A stretch of DNA of 64,000 nt from IMG/VR virus record IMGVR_UViG_3300007512_000012, positions 1 to 64,000 of that record; one strand, written 5' to 3'. Every line of letters starts with the position of its first letter. Positions within the stretch are counted from its first letter, which is position 1. A program made the position numbers and the translations under genes. The DNA comes from a virus. This document shows positions 1 to 9,600 of this stretch, piece after piece. Below the pieces are notes generated by a model. The model worked only from the letters and a program-made list of their open reading frames with translations, was not told the DNA's origin and searched no databases.

Positions 1-3000
1 CCGACGCGATGCGGATGTCGCCGGTCTTCGAGTCGTACTCCGCAGCACCGGCAGCCAGGTTGGCTGCCGTCCGCAGCGTCTCGGCCAGCGTGACCTGGCT
101 GGACTCGGCGTCCACGAGCAGGGTCGAGTTGAACTTCAGCTCGCCCTTGGGGTGCAGCACCCCGCTGCCGTCCGTCCAGGGGGCCGTCAGGTACTCGACA
201 TCCGCCGGGTCGTTCGAGAAGGCCGCCACGGCCAGCAGGTCGGTGCCCTGCACCTTCCGGTCGGTGCCCACCAGGATGTCGAAGGCCGCCTCGTCCACAT
301 GCGTCGTGGCGGGCAGGACGAGCTGCCCGTTGGTGATGACCCCGATCTCGGTCAGGGCGAGGGGCGTGAGCGTCGCCACCACGCCCGCCGCCGGGTGGAC
401 CGGGCCGAAGCGGAGGGAGAGCGGACGGCCGGAGGCGTTGGCGTCCTCGACGTTGCCGTTGAAGTCCACGGTGGCGGGGGCGATGAGGCCGAGCGGGCAG
501 AGCACCCGGATCTTGAAGGGCTCCTCCTCCAGGTGGTTGAACGGCTTGAACACCTGGTCGGCGACGATGGCCGGGTCGTAGACGCTGTCGGGGAAGCCCG
601 AGAAGGCCTCCCACGGGATCGCCCTGTCCGCGTCGGCGACGAACGGGGGCTGGACCTCGCAGTGAGTCGGATCGGTCACCGACTGGACGACGTAGAAGCC
701 CGCCGCGTCGCCCGAGGTCAGGGAGATGAGGGTCCCCGGAACGAGGGTCGCCTGGAAGTCCGCGTCCGGGTCCTCGAACGTCGTGCCGCCCTGCACGAAG
801 GAGCCCCGCCCGCCGAGGTCCACCCGTGCGCCGTAGCGCGTGATGAGCTGCGTCGTGCCGGAACCGCCATCGTCGGTGAACAGGTAGTCCACCCCCTGCC
901 GCTGCGCGACGTACCGGCCGCCGTCCTCGGCCGCAACGAGGGTGCCGTCGATGCCGGGGGCTCCGAGCAGGGACTCCGGCACCACGACGGGGTTGCCGAG
1001 GTTGATGACGGAGGTTCGCTGCTGGACCGGGTTCGACGAGATCGACTCCGCCAGCCAGGCGAACTTCCCCTGGTCGAAGCGGTGATGGACCTCGTCGAAG
1101 TGCCCGAGCCGCTTGTCGATGATGCGCAGGTCGTCGCCCTGGATCGCGACCGTCTGGAGGTTGAAGAACACCCCCTCGTCAAAGCCCGCGATGTCCTCGA
1201 CCGGCGGGAAGTCGAAGAAGGTGAAGGGGGTCCCCTGCACCGACTCCGTCAGCACCACGTCCTCGTGCCGCTGCTGCGCGTAGAAGTCCGAGTCCGGCTT
1301 GCTCCGGTCCAGGTTGAGCAGGCTGCGGGAGAGCCCCATCGAGACGCCTGCGTCCGTCAGCCAGTTGGCCTGGCCGCCGTCCACCTTCCAGCCGGGCAAG
1401 AACCCGAGGGCCGCCGCCCCGCTGATGTCCTTCGGGTCGCCCCAGCCGATCTCGACGGTCCCGGTCGCCAGGTTGTCCGCTTCGAGGACCACCCGGTCAC
1501 CGGCAGCTCGGCAGTTGCCCGCCCCGATGATGACCGCGTTGATGTCGGCCGCGACCTCATCCGCCGTGAAGAACTCGTTGAGCGGCAGGGCGGCCAGCAG
1601 GGTGCTGCTCGACCAGGTGTAGGCCGTCCCGTCGATGGCGAAGTAGAGCGTCTCGGTCCCGTCGAAGCGGAAGACGATGCGGCTCTTCGAGTAGATGGCC
1701 GCCTGGTCGGTGTACGAGGCCGGGTTGAAGGACGCCTGGAGGAAGTACACCGGGTCGGTGCCGAAGTTCTTGATCGCCTTGGCCCCGAGCTGCACCAGGG
1801 AGTGCAGCGTGCCGCCGATGTTCGTGCCCTCGCGGGCGATGTACGCCTCGTCCTCCGTGATGTCGAACTGCAAGGCGGGGACTTCGCTGTTGCGGGCCAC
1901 CACCACCAGGCTCTCGACCGCCCCGTTCTTCGAGAACAGGATGGTGTCACCGATGCCGTCTTCGATCTGGCGGATGAGGCCCAAGGTCTGCGGGGGACCA
2001 GCCAGCGTGTCGCCACCAGGCCGCACCGAGACCATGCTGTCGAGCGGAACCACCCCCTCGGGCGTCGGCACGGCACCCGTGCCGTCCGGCACCGAGAGCA
2101 CGCCGGAGAGCCCGAGCCCCCGGAACGCCGCGTCGCCCACGGCCAGGTCTTCCGGCCAGGGCAGCGAAGGCGGGAGGTACATCCGGCCGGTCGGGTGCAG
2201 GTCGGTGGTCACCCCGTCCACCTGCACGAGGGCCTGCGGGCCTCGAACCGGCTGCGGGATGGCGTTGAGGGCGACGCCGTCGTAGACGATGCGAGCCCCG
2301 AGGAAGTGCTTGCTGAACGTGGCGAGCTTCTCGGGGTCGGCCTTGTTCAGGTCGGCCTGCGCGAGCTTCACCCGCCCCGTCGTCAACGCCACGGCGCAAG
2401 AACCCTCGACCGGGTCGAGAGCGGCCAGCGTCGCCTCATCCGCTGCGAGGGTGACGGCCAGGGGCGTCCGGTTGTTGATGCGGATGAAGGGCCGGTCGGT
2501 CGGGCCGGGCACCGGGGCGATGAAGAGGTCCTCGTCGAGGATGCCCCCGGCCAGGCCGTCCGCGTCGGCCGAGAAGCCCTGGTAGACGTACCAGAGGGTC
2601 TTGCCCGCGTGCCTCTCGATGAACGCCGGGTTGAACTGGAGGACCCCGCTGGTCTGCCCGACCACCCCTGCGAGGGTGGACCCGGAGAAGTCGTAGGTCT
2701 CCTCCACCGCCGCATCCGAGACGACGCTGACCCCGGTGAACCCGTCCGGGTCGTTGAGGCCCACAGGGGCGCTCGTAGCGCCCGGAGACGTGCCGAGGCG
2801 GAGCATGGCGTACTGGTCGCCGACCGACCCGTCTCCGGGCAGCACAGAGCCCACAGGGAGGTTCGAGAGCGGGGGCGAGAGGGTGTACCGCTCGTCGAAC
2901 ACCAGGCTGCCGAGGTTGACCGGCCCGGAGCCCCTGTAGGGAGCCCATCGCTGGAGCGCGTTGTCCCACCCGAACCGCGTCTCGTAGCGGTCGTTGCGGG

Positions 3001-3697
3001 TCCACCAGAACTTCTGCGCCCCGAGCGTGTACCGGACCGACACCACCCGGTCGCCCCGGTCGAGCGAGATCCCGCCGCCGAAGGTCGCTGCCAGAGCCGT
3101 CTGCACCAGCGATGTCGCGGTCGGGATGTAGACGTTGGCGTCGGTGAGGGTGACCACCCCGGAGAGGGCGTCCTGGTCCGTCGCCAGCGGCTTGACGACG
3201 TAGTACGGGTCGGAGCCCTGGCGGCCCAGGTCCGGGTTGTCCGCGTTCGACCACCCGGCGTCGTCGTGCGCCTGGTCGCCACGAGAGATGACGATGTGGG
3301 TGATGACCCCGAGGACCCGCCCACCGTCGTCGGTGATGATGGTCTTGAGCGTGCCGTCCTCGGACGTGCCTGCACCGTTGGGCACGGTGATGCTGCCGAC
3401 CGGGATGCGGCCGGAGCCGTCCTCGACCCACCAGGTCGCGTCTTCCCGCATGGCGAGCTGCGACGAGAAGGCGGCCCACACCAGGTACTCGTGCGGGGAG
3501 GAGCCGGGGGCCTGAAGGACGGCAGCCCGGTACTGGTCGCCCGCGTAGTCCACGATGTCCGGCTGGGCGGCCGACCTGGTGTTGGGCGGCAAGCGCACGT
3601 CCCGCACCACCCCGTTGTCGGGATCACCCGTGGTGGCGATGTTCCCCGGCGCGATGCGGGGAGCACGAAGGACGTGACCGGAGAAGTCGAGGCTCAT
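1..3697 (-). CDS. giant baseplate/tail-fibre-type structural protein, C-terminus cut by window edge
   Basis: An open frame of more than 1230 codons runs leftward from ATG at 3697 and leaves the window without a stop, so the C-terminus is missing. The N-terminus begins MSLDFSGHVLRAPRI. The protein is rich in beta strands, Thr, Val and Gly. About two thirds of the way along is a module (IVFRFDGTETLYFAIDG, then TADEVAADINAVI) that resembles repeated modules of the tail sheath at 29566-34908. It starts 3 bp after the stop of the hydrophobic gene at 3701-4279, at the end of the tape measure, hub and spike run. That position fits a baseplate wedge or fibre-attachment protein. This is inference from position and composition; no family was recognised. 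Confidence 0.72.
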   Translation of the reverse strand, partial: MSLDFSGHVLRAPRIAPGNIATTGDPDNGVVRDVRLPPNTRSAAQPDIVDYAGDQYRAAVLQAPGSSPHEYLVWAAFSSQLAMREDATWWVEDGSGRIPVGSITVPNGAGTSEDGTLKTIITDDGGRVLGVITHIVISRGDQAHDDAGWSNADNPDLGRQGSDPYYVVKPLATDQDALSGVVTLTDANVYIPTATSLVQTALAATFGGGISLDRGDRVVSVRYTLGAQKFWWTRNDRYETRFGWDNALQRWAPYRGSGPVNLGSLVFDERYTLSPPLSNLPVGSVLPGDGSVGDQYAMLRLGTSPGATSAPVGLNDPDGFTGVSVVSDAAVEETYDFSGSTLAGVVGQTSGVLQFNPAFIERHAGKTLWYVYQGFSADADGLAGGILDEDLFIAPVPGPTDRPFIRINNRTPLAVTLAADEATLAALDPVEGSCAVALTTGRVKLAQADLNKADPEKLATFSKHFLGARIVYDGVALNAIPQPVRGPQALVQVDGVTTDLHPTGRMYLPPSLPWPEDLAVGDAAFRGLGLSGVLSVPDGTGAVPTPEGVVPLDSMVSVRPGGDTLAGPPQTLGLIRQIEDGIGDTILFSKNGAVESLVVVARNSEVPALQFDITEDEAYIAREGTNIGGTLHSLVQLGAKAIKNFGTDPVYFLQASFNPASYTDQAAIYSKSRIVFRFDGTETLYFAIDGTAYTWSSSTLLAALPLNEFFTADEVAADINAVIIGAGNCRAAGDRVVLEADNLATGTVEIGWGDPKDISGAAALGFLPGWKVDGGQANWLTDAGVSMGLSRSLLNLDRSKPDSDFYAQQRHEDVVLTESVQGTPFTFFDFPPVEDIAGFDEGVFFNLQTVAIQGDDLRIIDKRLGHFDEVHHRFDQGKFAWLAESISSNPVQQRTSVINLGNPVVVPESLLGAPGIDGTLVAAEDGGRYVAQRQGVDYLFTDDGGSGTTQLITRYGARVDLGGRGSFVQGGTTFEDPDADFQATLVPGTLISLTSGDAAGFYVVQSVTDPTHCEVQPPFVADADRAIPWEAFSGFPDSVYDPAIVADQVFKPFNHLEEEPFKIRVLCPLGLIAPATVDFNGNVEDANASGRPLSLRFGPVHPAAGVVATLTPLALTEIGVITNGQLVLPATTHVDEAAFDILVGTDRKVQGTDLLAVAAFSNDPADVEYLTAPWTDGSGVLHPKGELKFNSTLLVDAESSQVTLAETLRTAANLAAGAAEYDSKTGDIRIAS

Positions 3698-3700
3698 GCG

Positions 3701-4279
3701 CTACACCAACACCGACGTTGAAGTGCCCGAGGCTGCGGCCGGGCTGACAGACCCGACCACAGTACCCGCGCCTGTTGCCGTCAAGAGGAGCAAGGAGATT
3801 CCGGCCGCCAGGCCCTTCGCCATCTGCGGAGCTGCCGGTCCCGGCCCGAGCTGCGCCAGGATGAGCCCCGTCAAGGACGCCTGATCGGCTCGAACCACTT
3901 TCGACACGTCGGCCCCCACACCGACACCCACCGACGCCCCTGCGTACTGCCCGAACTTCGAGATCGCAGAAGCAAGCGCCAGGGAGACGACCGTGGAGAG
4001 CGAGAGGCTCAACGGCCCCACCATCCCGGCGGAGGCCATGCCGCCGATGAACAGCGGGGCGTTCGGGGTCAGAATCACCCTCGTCAAGGGGACGGCCATC
4101 GTGCCTGCCCCTGCCGTCCCGGCCGTGACCCCCTGAAGCTGCACGGTCGGCCCCCACGTCCCCATCGCCTTCGCGATGGCCCACGCCAGCTTGTCGAAGG
4201 CCGTACCCCCGAAGGGGAACGCCCCGGCGGCCCGGAAGGCAGCCAGCTCGGCGTAGTAGATGGCGGGGGTCAGGGCCAT
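3701..4279 (-). CDS. hydrophobic Gly/Ala-rich tail protein, unknown function
   Basis: A 192-aa protein whose ATG overlaps the stop of the spike gene (ATGA at 4276-4279), so the two are translationally coupled. It is strongly hydrophobic and rich in Ala, Gly, Ser and Thr. Long apolar stretches lie near residues 75-110 and 150-175, followed by a small-residue C-terminal tail ending STSVLV. Myophage and contractile-injection clusters often carry a small apolar protein next to the spike, so a baseplate or tail-tip role is plausible. A membrane protein active at infection or lysis is the alternative. Confidence 0.65.
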   Translation of the reverse strand: MALTPAIYYAELAAFRAAGAFPFGGTAFDKLAWAIAKAMGTWGPTVQLQGVTAGTAGAGTMAVPLTRVILTPNAPLFIGGMASAGMVGPLSLSLSTVVSLALASAISKFGQYAGASVGVGVGADVSKVVRADQASLTGLILAQLGPGPAAPQMAKGLAAGISLLLLTATGAGTVVGSVSPAAASGTSTSVLV

Positions 4280-6693
4280 CAGAGCGCCACGAAGTTCTTG
4301 TGACCGAGCCCCCATGTCGCGAAGGGCAGGTTGGTGAAAGGCTCGCGAGAACCCGAGCACATGACCGGGCCGACATCGGGCAACTGGCCCTGTGCCTGAA
4401 CGAGGACGAAGCTGCCGGACTTGATGTGGACCGGCCCCTGCGACTCGACCAGGGCGATGACGGAGCCCTTCATGATCGCGGCTCCGGCCGTGGCGTTGAG
4501 CTTCACGTTGCCGGTCAGGGCGTCCCCGGTGATGCCGCCTGCGCTGATCTCCAGCGTGTTCTGGAGCGCACGGGCCTTCCAGGTGCCCAACTCCGTCTCG
4601 TAGCTCATGTCCCCGATGAGCACGCTGGTCGAGTGGCTGCCGAGCTGGAACGTCTCCTCCCGGTCGCCCATCTCGTAGGTGACCTCCTCGGCCACCAGGC
4701 CGGGGAAGTTCGGGGTGTAGCTCCGCTCGTGCAGAGGGGCGTTCGTCGGGAGCAGGCCCTTCGGCCCGGTGAAGTTGTCCGTCCGCTTGCCGCTGACCGA
4801 GAACTTCACGTCCTCCGCCGAGGCGGTGAGCTGCTTGCTGGTCGTCAGCTCGATCAGGTCGTGGCCGCGCACCGTGGCCGCCTTGCCGTTGACCTCGACC
4901 TCCTGGCCCTTGAGCAGCAGCTTCTTCTCGGCCCGGAACCGCCCGTTCGTCCGGGCGTGGATGTCCACGCTCGGCACGGTCTGCGCCTCGCCTCCTCCGG
5001 TGCCGAGCAGGCGCTCCATCGTCGCCTCCTCGTCGCGGATGGAGCCGCCGCCGTAGATGACCACCGGCCCCTGCTCGCTGCGCAGGCGGAGGCTGTTCTT
5101 CGAGAGGGTGCCGAAGTGGATGCCGCCCTTGAGCAGCAGCTCCAGCCCACCACCCACCGCCAGGCGCATCCCGCCCGCGATGGCCGCGTCCACGCTGTAG
5201 CCGTTGAGCGGCCCGGAGATGTTGATGCGGGCCTGGCCCTGCTTGTTCACCGACCACCAGGTCGGGGCGAGCGTCCCGTCGATGGGGGTCATGCGGAACA
5301 GCGACGCCGCGTGCTCGCGCAGAGGGGTGCCCCCGGACTGGCCCGGAGGAGCGATGCGGGCAGCCTCGATGCCGGGGGACAGGCCGCCCGTGTGGTCGAA
5401 GATGCGGGTGACCAGCGGGAGCCCGTACTCCTTGCGGCCCTGTGCGGAGAAGGGGTCGTTGCCGACCACCGACCCGACCACCCACTCGATGTAGGGCCGG
5501 TTCGGCGAGGTGCCTGGTGTCTGCGGGTCCGAGGGCGGCAGCCGCTCGGAGTCGAACCCATCCGTCTGCTCGGTGACCGGGAGGAGACCGTCCGAGGTGT
5601 GGGCCAGCTCGATGCGGTGCTCGGTCAGGGAGCGAGCACCTGGCAGCAGGGCGGTGTTGTCGAGCGTCTCCCCACCGATCCGGTAGATGTTCTTGCCGCC
5701 GTAGACCGCGTCGTTCGTCGGGGTGCCGGAGACGGCGACCCCGTCCTCGTCGATGTAGCCGCCGTTGCGGAGGAAGACGTAGGGGTCCAGGTACTTCGGG
5801 TAGGTGAGGACCGACCCTTCCAGGCCGATGAACCGCAAGCGGGTCAGCATCGGGTCCGGGGTGATGGCTCCTTCGGGGTACGTGCTGCTCTCGGGCAGGT
5901 CCAGCTCGTGGAGGCCCTGCCCGCCGATGGCCTGCACCAGGCCGTCCCACACGAACCCATCGCTGAACATCGTCGTGGGCAGGCGGGTGGCGTCCCGCTG
6001 GACCATGCCCGAGTAGACCCGGCTGCCCGCCAGGGCCGTGAACTGCTGGAGCGCCCGAACCAGGAACGCCTGGTCCGCGTCGCGGAGCATGATCTGGTTG
6101 CCCCGGCGGTTCGAGAGGAGCACGTCCTCGTCGAGCACCATGTCGGAGCCCTGCGAGCTGCTCGCGACGATGTTGCCCGGCTGCATGTGCCGGAGCTTGT
6201 GCCGGATGCGGTCGAAGATGCCCCGCAGCTCCTCCTTGTCGCGGCTCGTGCCTCCGTCGTGCTCGTCCTCGGTGAAGTTCGACATCACCAGCCAGTCGCG
6301 GCCAGGCCAGACGCCGGGGACGATCCAGTTGAGGATGACGGGGGAGGCCGAGCCTCCGAACTTCTCGGAGGACTCCTGCGGGAGCCAGCCGACCACGCAG
6401 TAGTCGCCGACCTCGGGCATCGCCCCGAAGAAGTGGCGGCAGCCAGCCCCAGGGAAGGTCAGCGGGACGGGGACCTTCTCGAAGTCCTGCTCGGTGCCGA
6501 CCACCGTGCGCAGGGTGACGTACTGCTCCTCGTAGTCGATGCCGATGACGCGGGCCACGCCGAGTCCGAGGTTGCCCCCCTTGTCGGGGTTCATCTCGTC
6601 GAGCTTCTTCTTCTTGACGAAGGTCTGCTGGACCAGCTCGCCACGATGGACGCGCCCGAGGGTGTTCCACGCTCGTCCGAGTTCGTCGGCCAT
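4279..6693 (-). CDS. baseplate spike-like protein (gp5/VgrG-type OB region plus beta-helix-like tail)
   Basis: An 804-aa protein. Residues of about 40-130 look like the OB-fold of gp5/VgrG-type spikes: a line beginning GVARVIGIDYEEQYVTLRTV, then PLTFPGAGCRHFFGAMPEVGD and a conserved VVGWLP strand. The C-terminal third is made of short repeating strands typical of a spike shaft (for example near GNVKLNATAGAAIMKGSV). Its ATG overlaps the hub stop (ATGA at 6690-6693), so hub and spike are made together. The likely role is the central needle at the tail tip. The family is inferred from pattern and gene order. Confidence 0.7.
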   Translation of the reverse strand: MADELGRAWNTLGRVHRGELVQQTFVKKKKLDEMNPDKGGNLGLGVARVIGIDYEEQYVTLRTVVGTEQDFEKVPVPLTFPGAGCRHFFGAMPEVGDYCVVGWLPQESSEKFGGSASPVILNWIVPGVWPGRDWLVMSNFTEDEHDGGTSRDKEELRGIFDRIRHKLRHMQPGNIVASSSQGSDMVLDEDVLLSNRRGNQIMLRDADQAFLVRALQQFTALAGSRVYSGMVQRDATRLPTTMFSDGFVWDGLVQAIGGQGLHELDLPESSTYPEGAITPDPMLTRLRFIGLEGSVLTYPKYLDPYVFLRNGGYIDEDGVAVSGTPTNDAVYGGKNIYRIGGETLDNTALLPGARSLTEHRIELAHTSDGLLPVTEQTDGFDSERLPPSDPQTPGTSPNRPYIEWVVGSVVGNDPFSAQGRKEYGLPLVTRIFDHTGGLSPGIEAARIAPPGQSGGTPLREHAASLFRMTPIDGTLAPTWWSVNKQGQARINISGPLNGYSVDAAIAGGMRLAVGGGLELLLKGGIHFGTLSKNSLRLRSEQGPVVIYGGGSIRDEEATMERLLGTGGGEAQTVPSVDIHARTNGRFRAEKKLLLKGQEVEVNGKAATVRGHDLIELTTSKQLTASAEDVKFSVSGKRTDNFTGPKGLLPTNAPLHERSYTPNFPGLVAEEVTYEMGDREETFQLGSHSTSVLIGDMSYETELGTWKARALQNTLEISAGGITGDALTGNVKLNATAGAAIMKGSVIALVESQGPVHIKSGSFVLVQAQGQLPDVGPVMCSGSREPFTNLPFATWGLGHKNFVAL

Positions 6694-9600
6694 CAGGAGT
6701 CCTCCCCGGTGATTGCGTCAGCGAAGGCCGCCAGGTTGGACTGCTCTCCATCGACCCCGATGAAGTTCTCCCTCGCCTCCCTGACCGCATCCTGCACGGA
6801 CTCGATGGCCTCGCTGGTCTGGCGGACGATGTGCGAGCCACCCCGGTCGAGCACCTGACCTCGAAGCGCCTGCTGCTGCACCCGCCACGAGTCGGCCGCC
6901 GCCGCAGCGTTCATCGCCACCCACCTCGTGCCCGCGTCGGCCGGGTCGGTGCCGAGGCCCTCGTGATGGGGCGTGCCCGACTGCGAGAAGGAGAGGAACT
7001 GCTCGTGCCCGTAGGCGGAGAGCAGCACGTCGGCCTCCGCCGCCTTGCAGTCGCAGATGTGCCCGCTCTGCTGGACGTTCATGTCGGCCAGCGAGTAGGC
7101 CGCGTTGATGACCGGGATCTTCTGGACGCCGTCGAGCTTGTTCTCCGAGAAGATGTTCGCCAGCGAGAACTGAAGCTGGTTCGGGTCGTCCGTCGTGAGC
7201 AGGAAGCCGTAGTCGAGGATCTGCTTGTCGGTCAGGCCGCGTGCCCGGAGCTGCGCGATCAGCTCGTCGTTGAGGTAGCGAGCCGTGTCGCCTCGGGGCT
7301 GCACGCCGACCTCGGCACCCTCCACCGGGCGGGTCACGGTCTTGCCGCCGACCACCACCGTCTCCATCGGAGGAGTCCTGATCTTCCGGTTCTGCACGAA
7401 GAACTGGAGGATCTGCTCGACGAGCTTCTTGTCGAGCAGGCTGAAGATGTCGGACTTGTGGAGCTGGTCGAAGACCCCGTCCGGCTCGATGCTCACGTCC
7501 CGGCCGTAGCGGTAGGTCCCGATGACCTCGTAGCCCCGCGCATCCGACACGGGGAACACCGGGCTGAAGGTCGTCTCCACCTTGCGGGCGTTGCGCTTGC
7601 CCTTGCGGCGGTTGCTCGCCGCGACCGTCGTGTTGAGGCTGCCCGCCAGAGCGTTGTTGAACGCCCCGAGGATCGCGTCCAGCTCGGTCCCCCTCTTGCC
7701 GCCCGACTTCACCACCGCCTTCGCGGCCGTCCTGCGGACCTGCTCGACCTGGCGGTAGAAGCTCGACCCGAGGCTCTTCGCCGCCACCTTCACCACGTCG
7801 GCGTAGGTGCCTCCGGCCAGGCCCGCACCGATGTCGATGGTCGCACTGGCCGCCGGGCTCTCCTTGCACTTGAGCAGGGCGAGCACCGTCGTCCCCGCGA
7901 CCTTCGTGGTCCCGATGGTCACGCTGGCCGGGAACGCCGGAGCACTCACCGCCCCGATGGACCTGTTCGTCTCGTCCGCCTTGGCCTTCATCGCGATGAT
8001 GGCCTCCGCGACCTTGACCCCCTCGGTGCTCCAGGCCGTCCCGAAGTACCCCTCGATGGTGTCCGAACCCTGTGGCGGGTTGGGGAGGTTCGCGAAAGCC
8101 CCGGAGAGCTTCGCCTTCGCCCCCTTGCCGAGCGAGCCGATGTTCGTCGTCGCGAAGTTCGTCGTGACGCTCTTGACGATGGTGACCGGCTGCACGCTGA
8201 ACATGAGTTCGAGGATCGCGCTCGTCGGGTAGGACCGACCGAACTTCTGGCCGCTGCTGTCCAGCACCTTGATCCCGACCTCCGGCTGCCCATCGACCAG
8301 CTCGGCCTCGGGGACGATGGCCCCGCTGAACGGGGCGTTCGGCGTCCGCGTGAACATCTTGATGGTCGGCCGGTCGCCGTCGATGGAGGCCGGGGCGGCC
8401 TCCTCCGTCCGCTTCTTGTTGTCCCCGACGTAGCTGACCACCTTCGGTCCCTGCTCGGCGGGGTCCGGGTGGGAGGCGGAGTAGTAGCGGTAGTTGCCCG
8501 GCTGCGAGCCGTTGCTGAAGGTCGCCTTCTTGTCCGAGAGCATGTCGAGCAGGTTGATGGTGCTCGACAGGTCGCCTCGACCCTGGAACTCCGCCGAGTT
8601 CCTGAAGCTCGCACCCACCCGGTCGCGCATCTCCAGCAGGAAGGCCACGCCCCCGGCCTGCGCGTTGTTGGGGTCCCGCCAGCTCGCCTCCAGGGCCTTG
8701 CGCTCCTGGTTGACCTGGTCGGACTTCTGCCGGAACTGCTTCTCCAGCGCGAGGATGTCCTCGTCGAGCTTCTCGATCTTCGTGATCGTGGCGGGCTTGC
8801 TGCGGTCCTTGCCGTTCGCCAGGTCGGACTTGCGGGCCTGCTTGTCGAGGATCTTGCCCTGGAGGTTGTCGAGGTCCTCCTGTGCGTCCTCCTTGCTCTT
8901 CGACGCCTTGCGGATGAGCCGCTCGTACTCGATGGCCTCGGCCACGATGTTGACGGTGGTGGCCCCCTGCTGCTGGTCAGACGGGACCGACGACGTACCC
9001 GTCAGGTCGTCCTCTTGGAAGTAGAACTGGACGGTGACGGGCTTCGCCTGGTCGCCTCGACCCACCGGCTTCGTCATCACGTAGACCAGGCCGCCGTTCT
9101 CCAGCTCCTTCGGGGCCTGGAGCACCTTCAAGTCCTGGCCCATCTTCAGCAGGGCCTTGATGACCCGCACGTCGCTCATGTCGTCGAGGTCGTTGCCGAC
9201 GACGAAGAACAGCGGGTTGATGGCCGTGGGGTCCAGGGCCATGACGACGTTGGGGAACCCGGAGAGACGAGGCTTGCCGTCCGGGTCGATCACCTGCAAG
9301 GGCCGCTGCGGCAGCACGGTGTCGCCGAGCTTGATGTCGTCGATGCCCCCACGCGAGCCCCCCACCGGCCGGTTGCCTGGGGCGTAGAACTTCGCCCGCT
9401 TGCCGACCAGGGTGAGCGAGGTCGTACACTGGCCGCCGACCGCGTGGGCGTGGGCGAAGCTGTTGCAGTAGTAGTAGGCGTCCAGATACGGGATGTAGAC
9501 CGGGAAGCCGGGTCGCAGCTCGGGCCGTACCGGGATGGTCACCTGGCAGGCGTTGATCCCGATGTTCATCACGTCCATCCGGTTGACGGCCGAGAAGAAC

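Noticed and set aside
152-3721. A rightward open frame of 1189 codons opposite the left-edge gene
   Set aside because: Composition is that of an antisense shadow. The leftward frame runs unbroken from a good start and has protein-like beta-rich sequence.
3701-6841. A 1046-codon leftward frame joining the hydrophobic protein to an upstream Arg-rich sequence
   Set aside because: The upstream part shadows the spike gene. The real start is ATG 4279, in the ATGA overlap.
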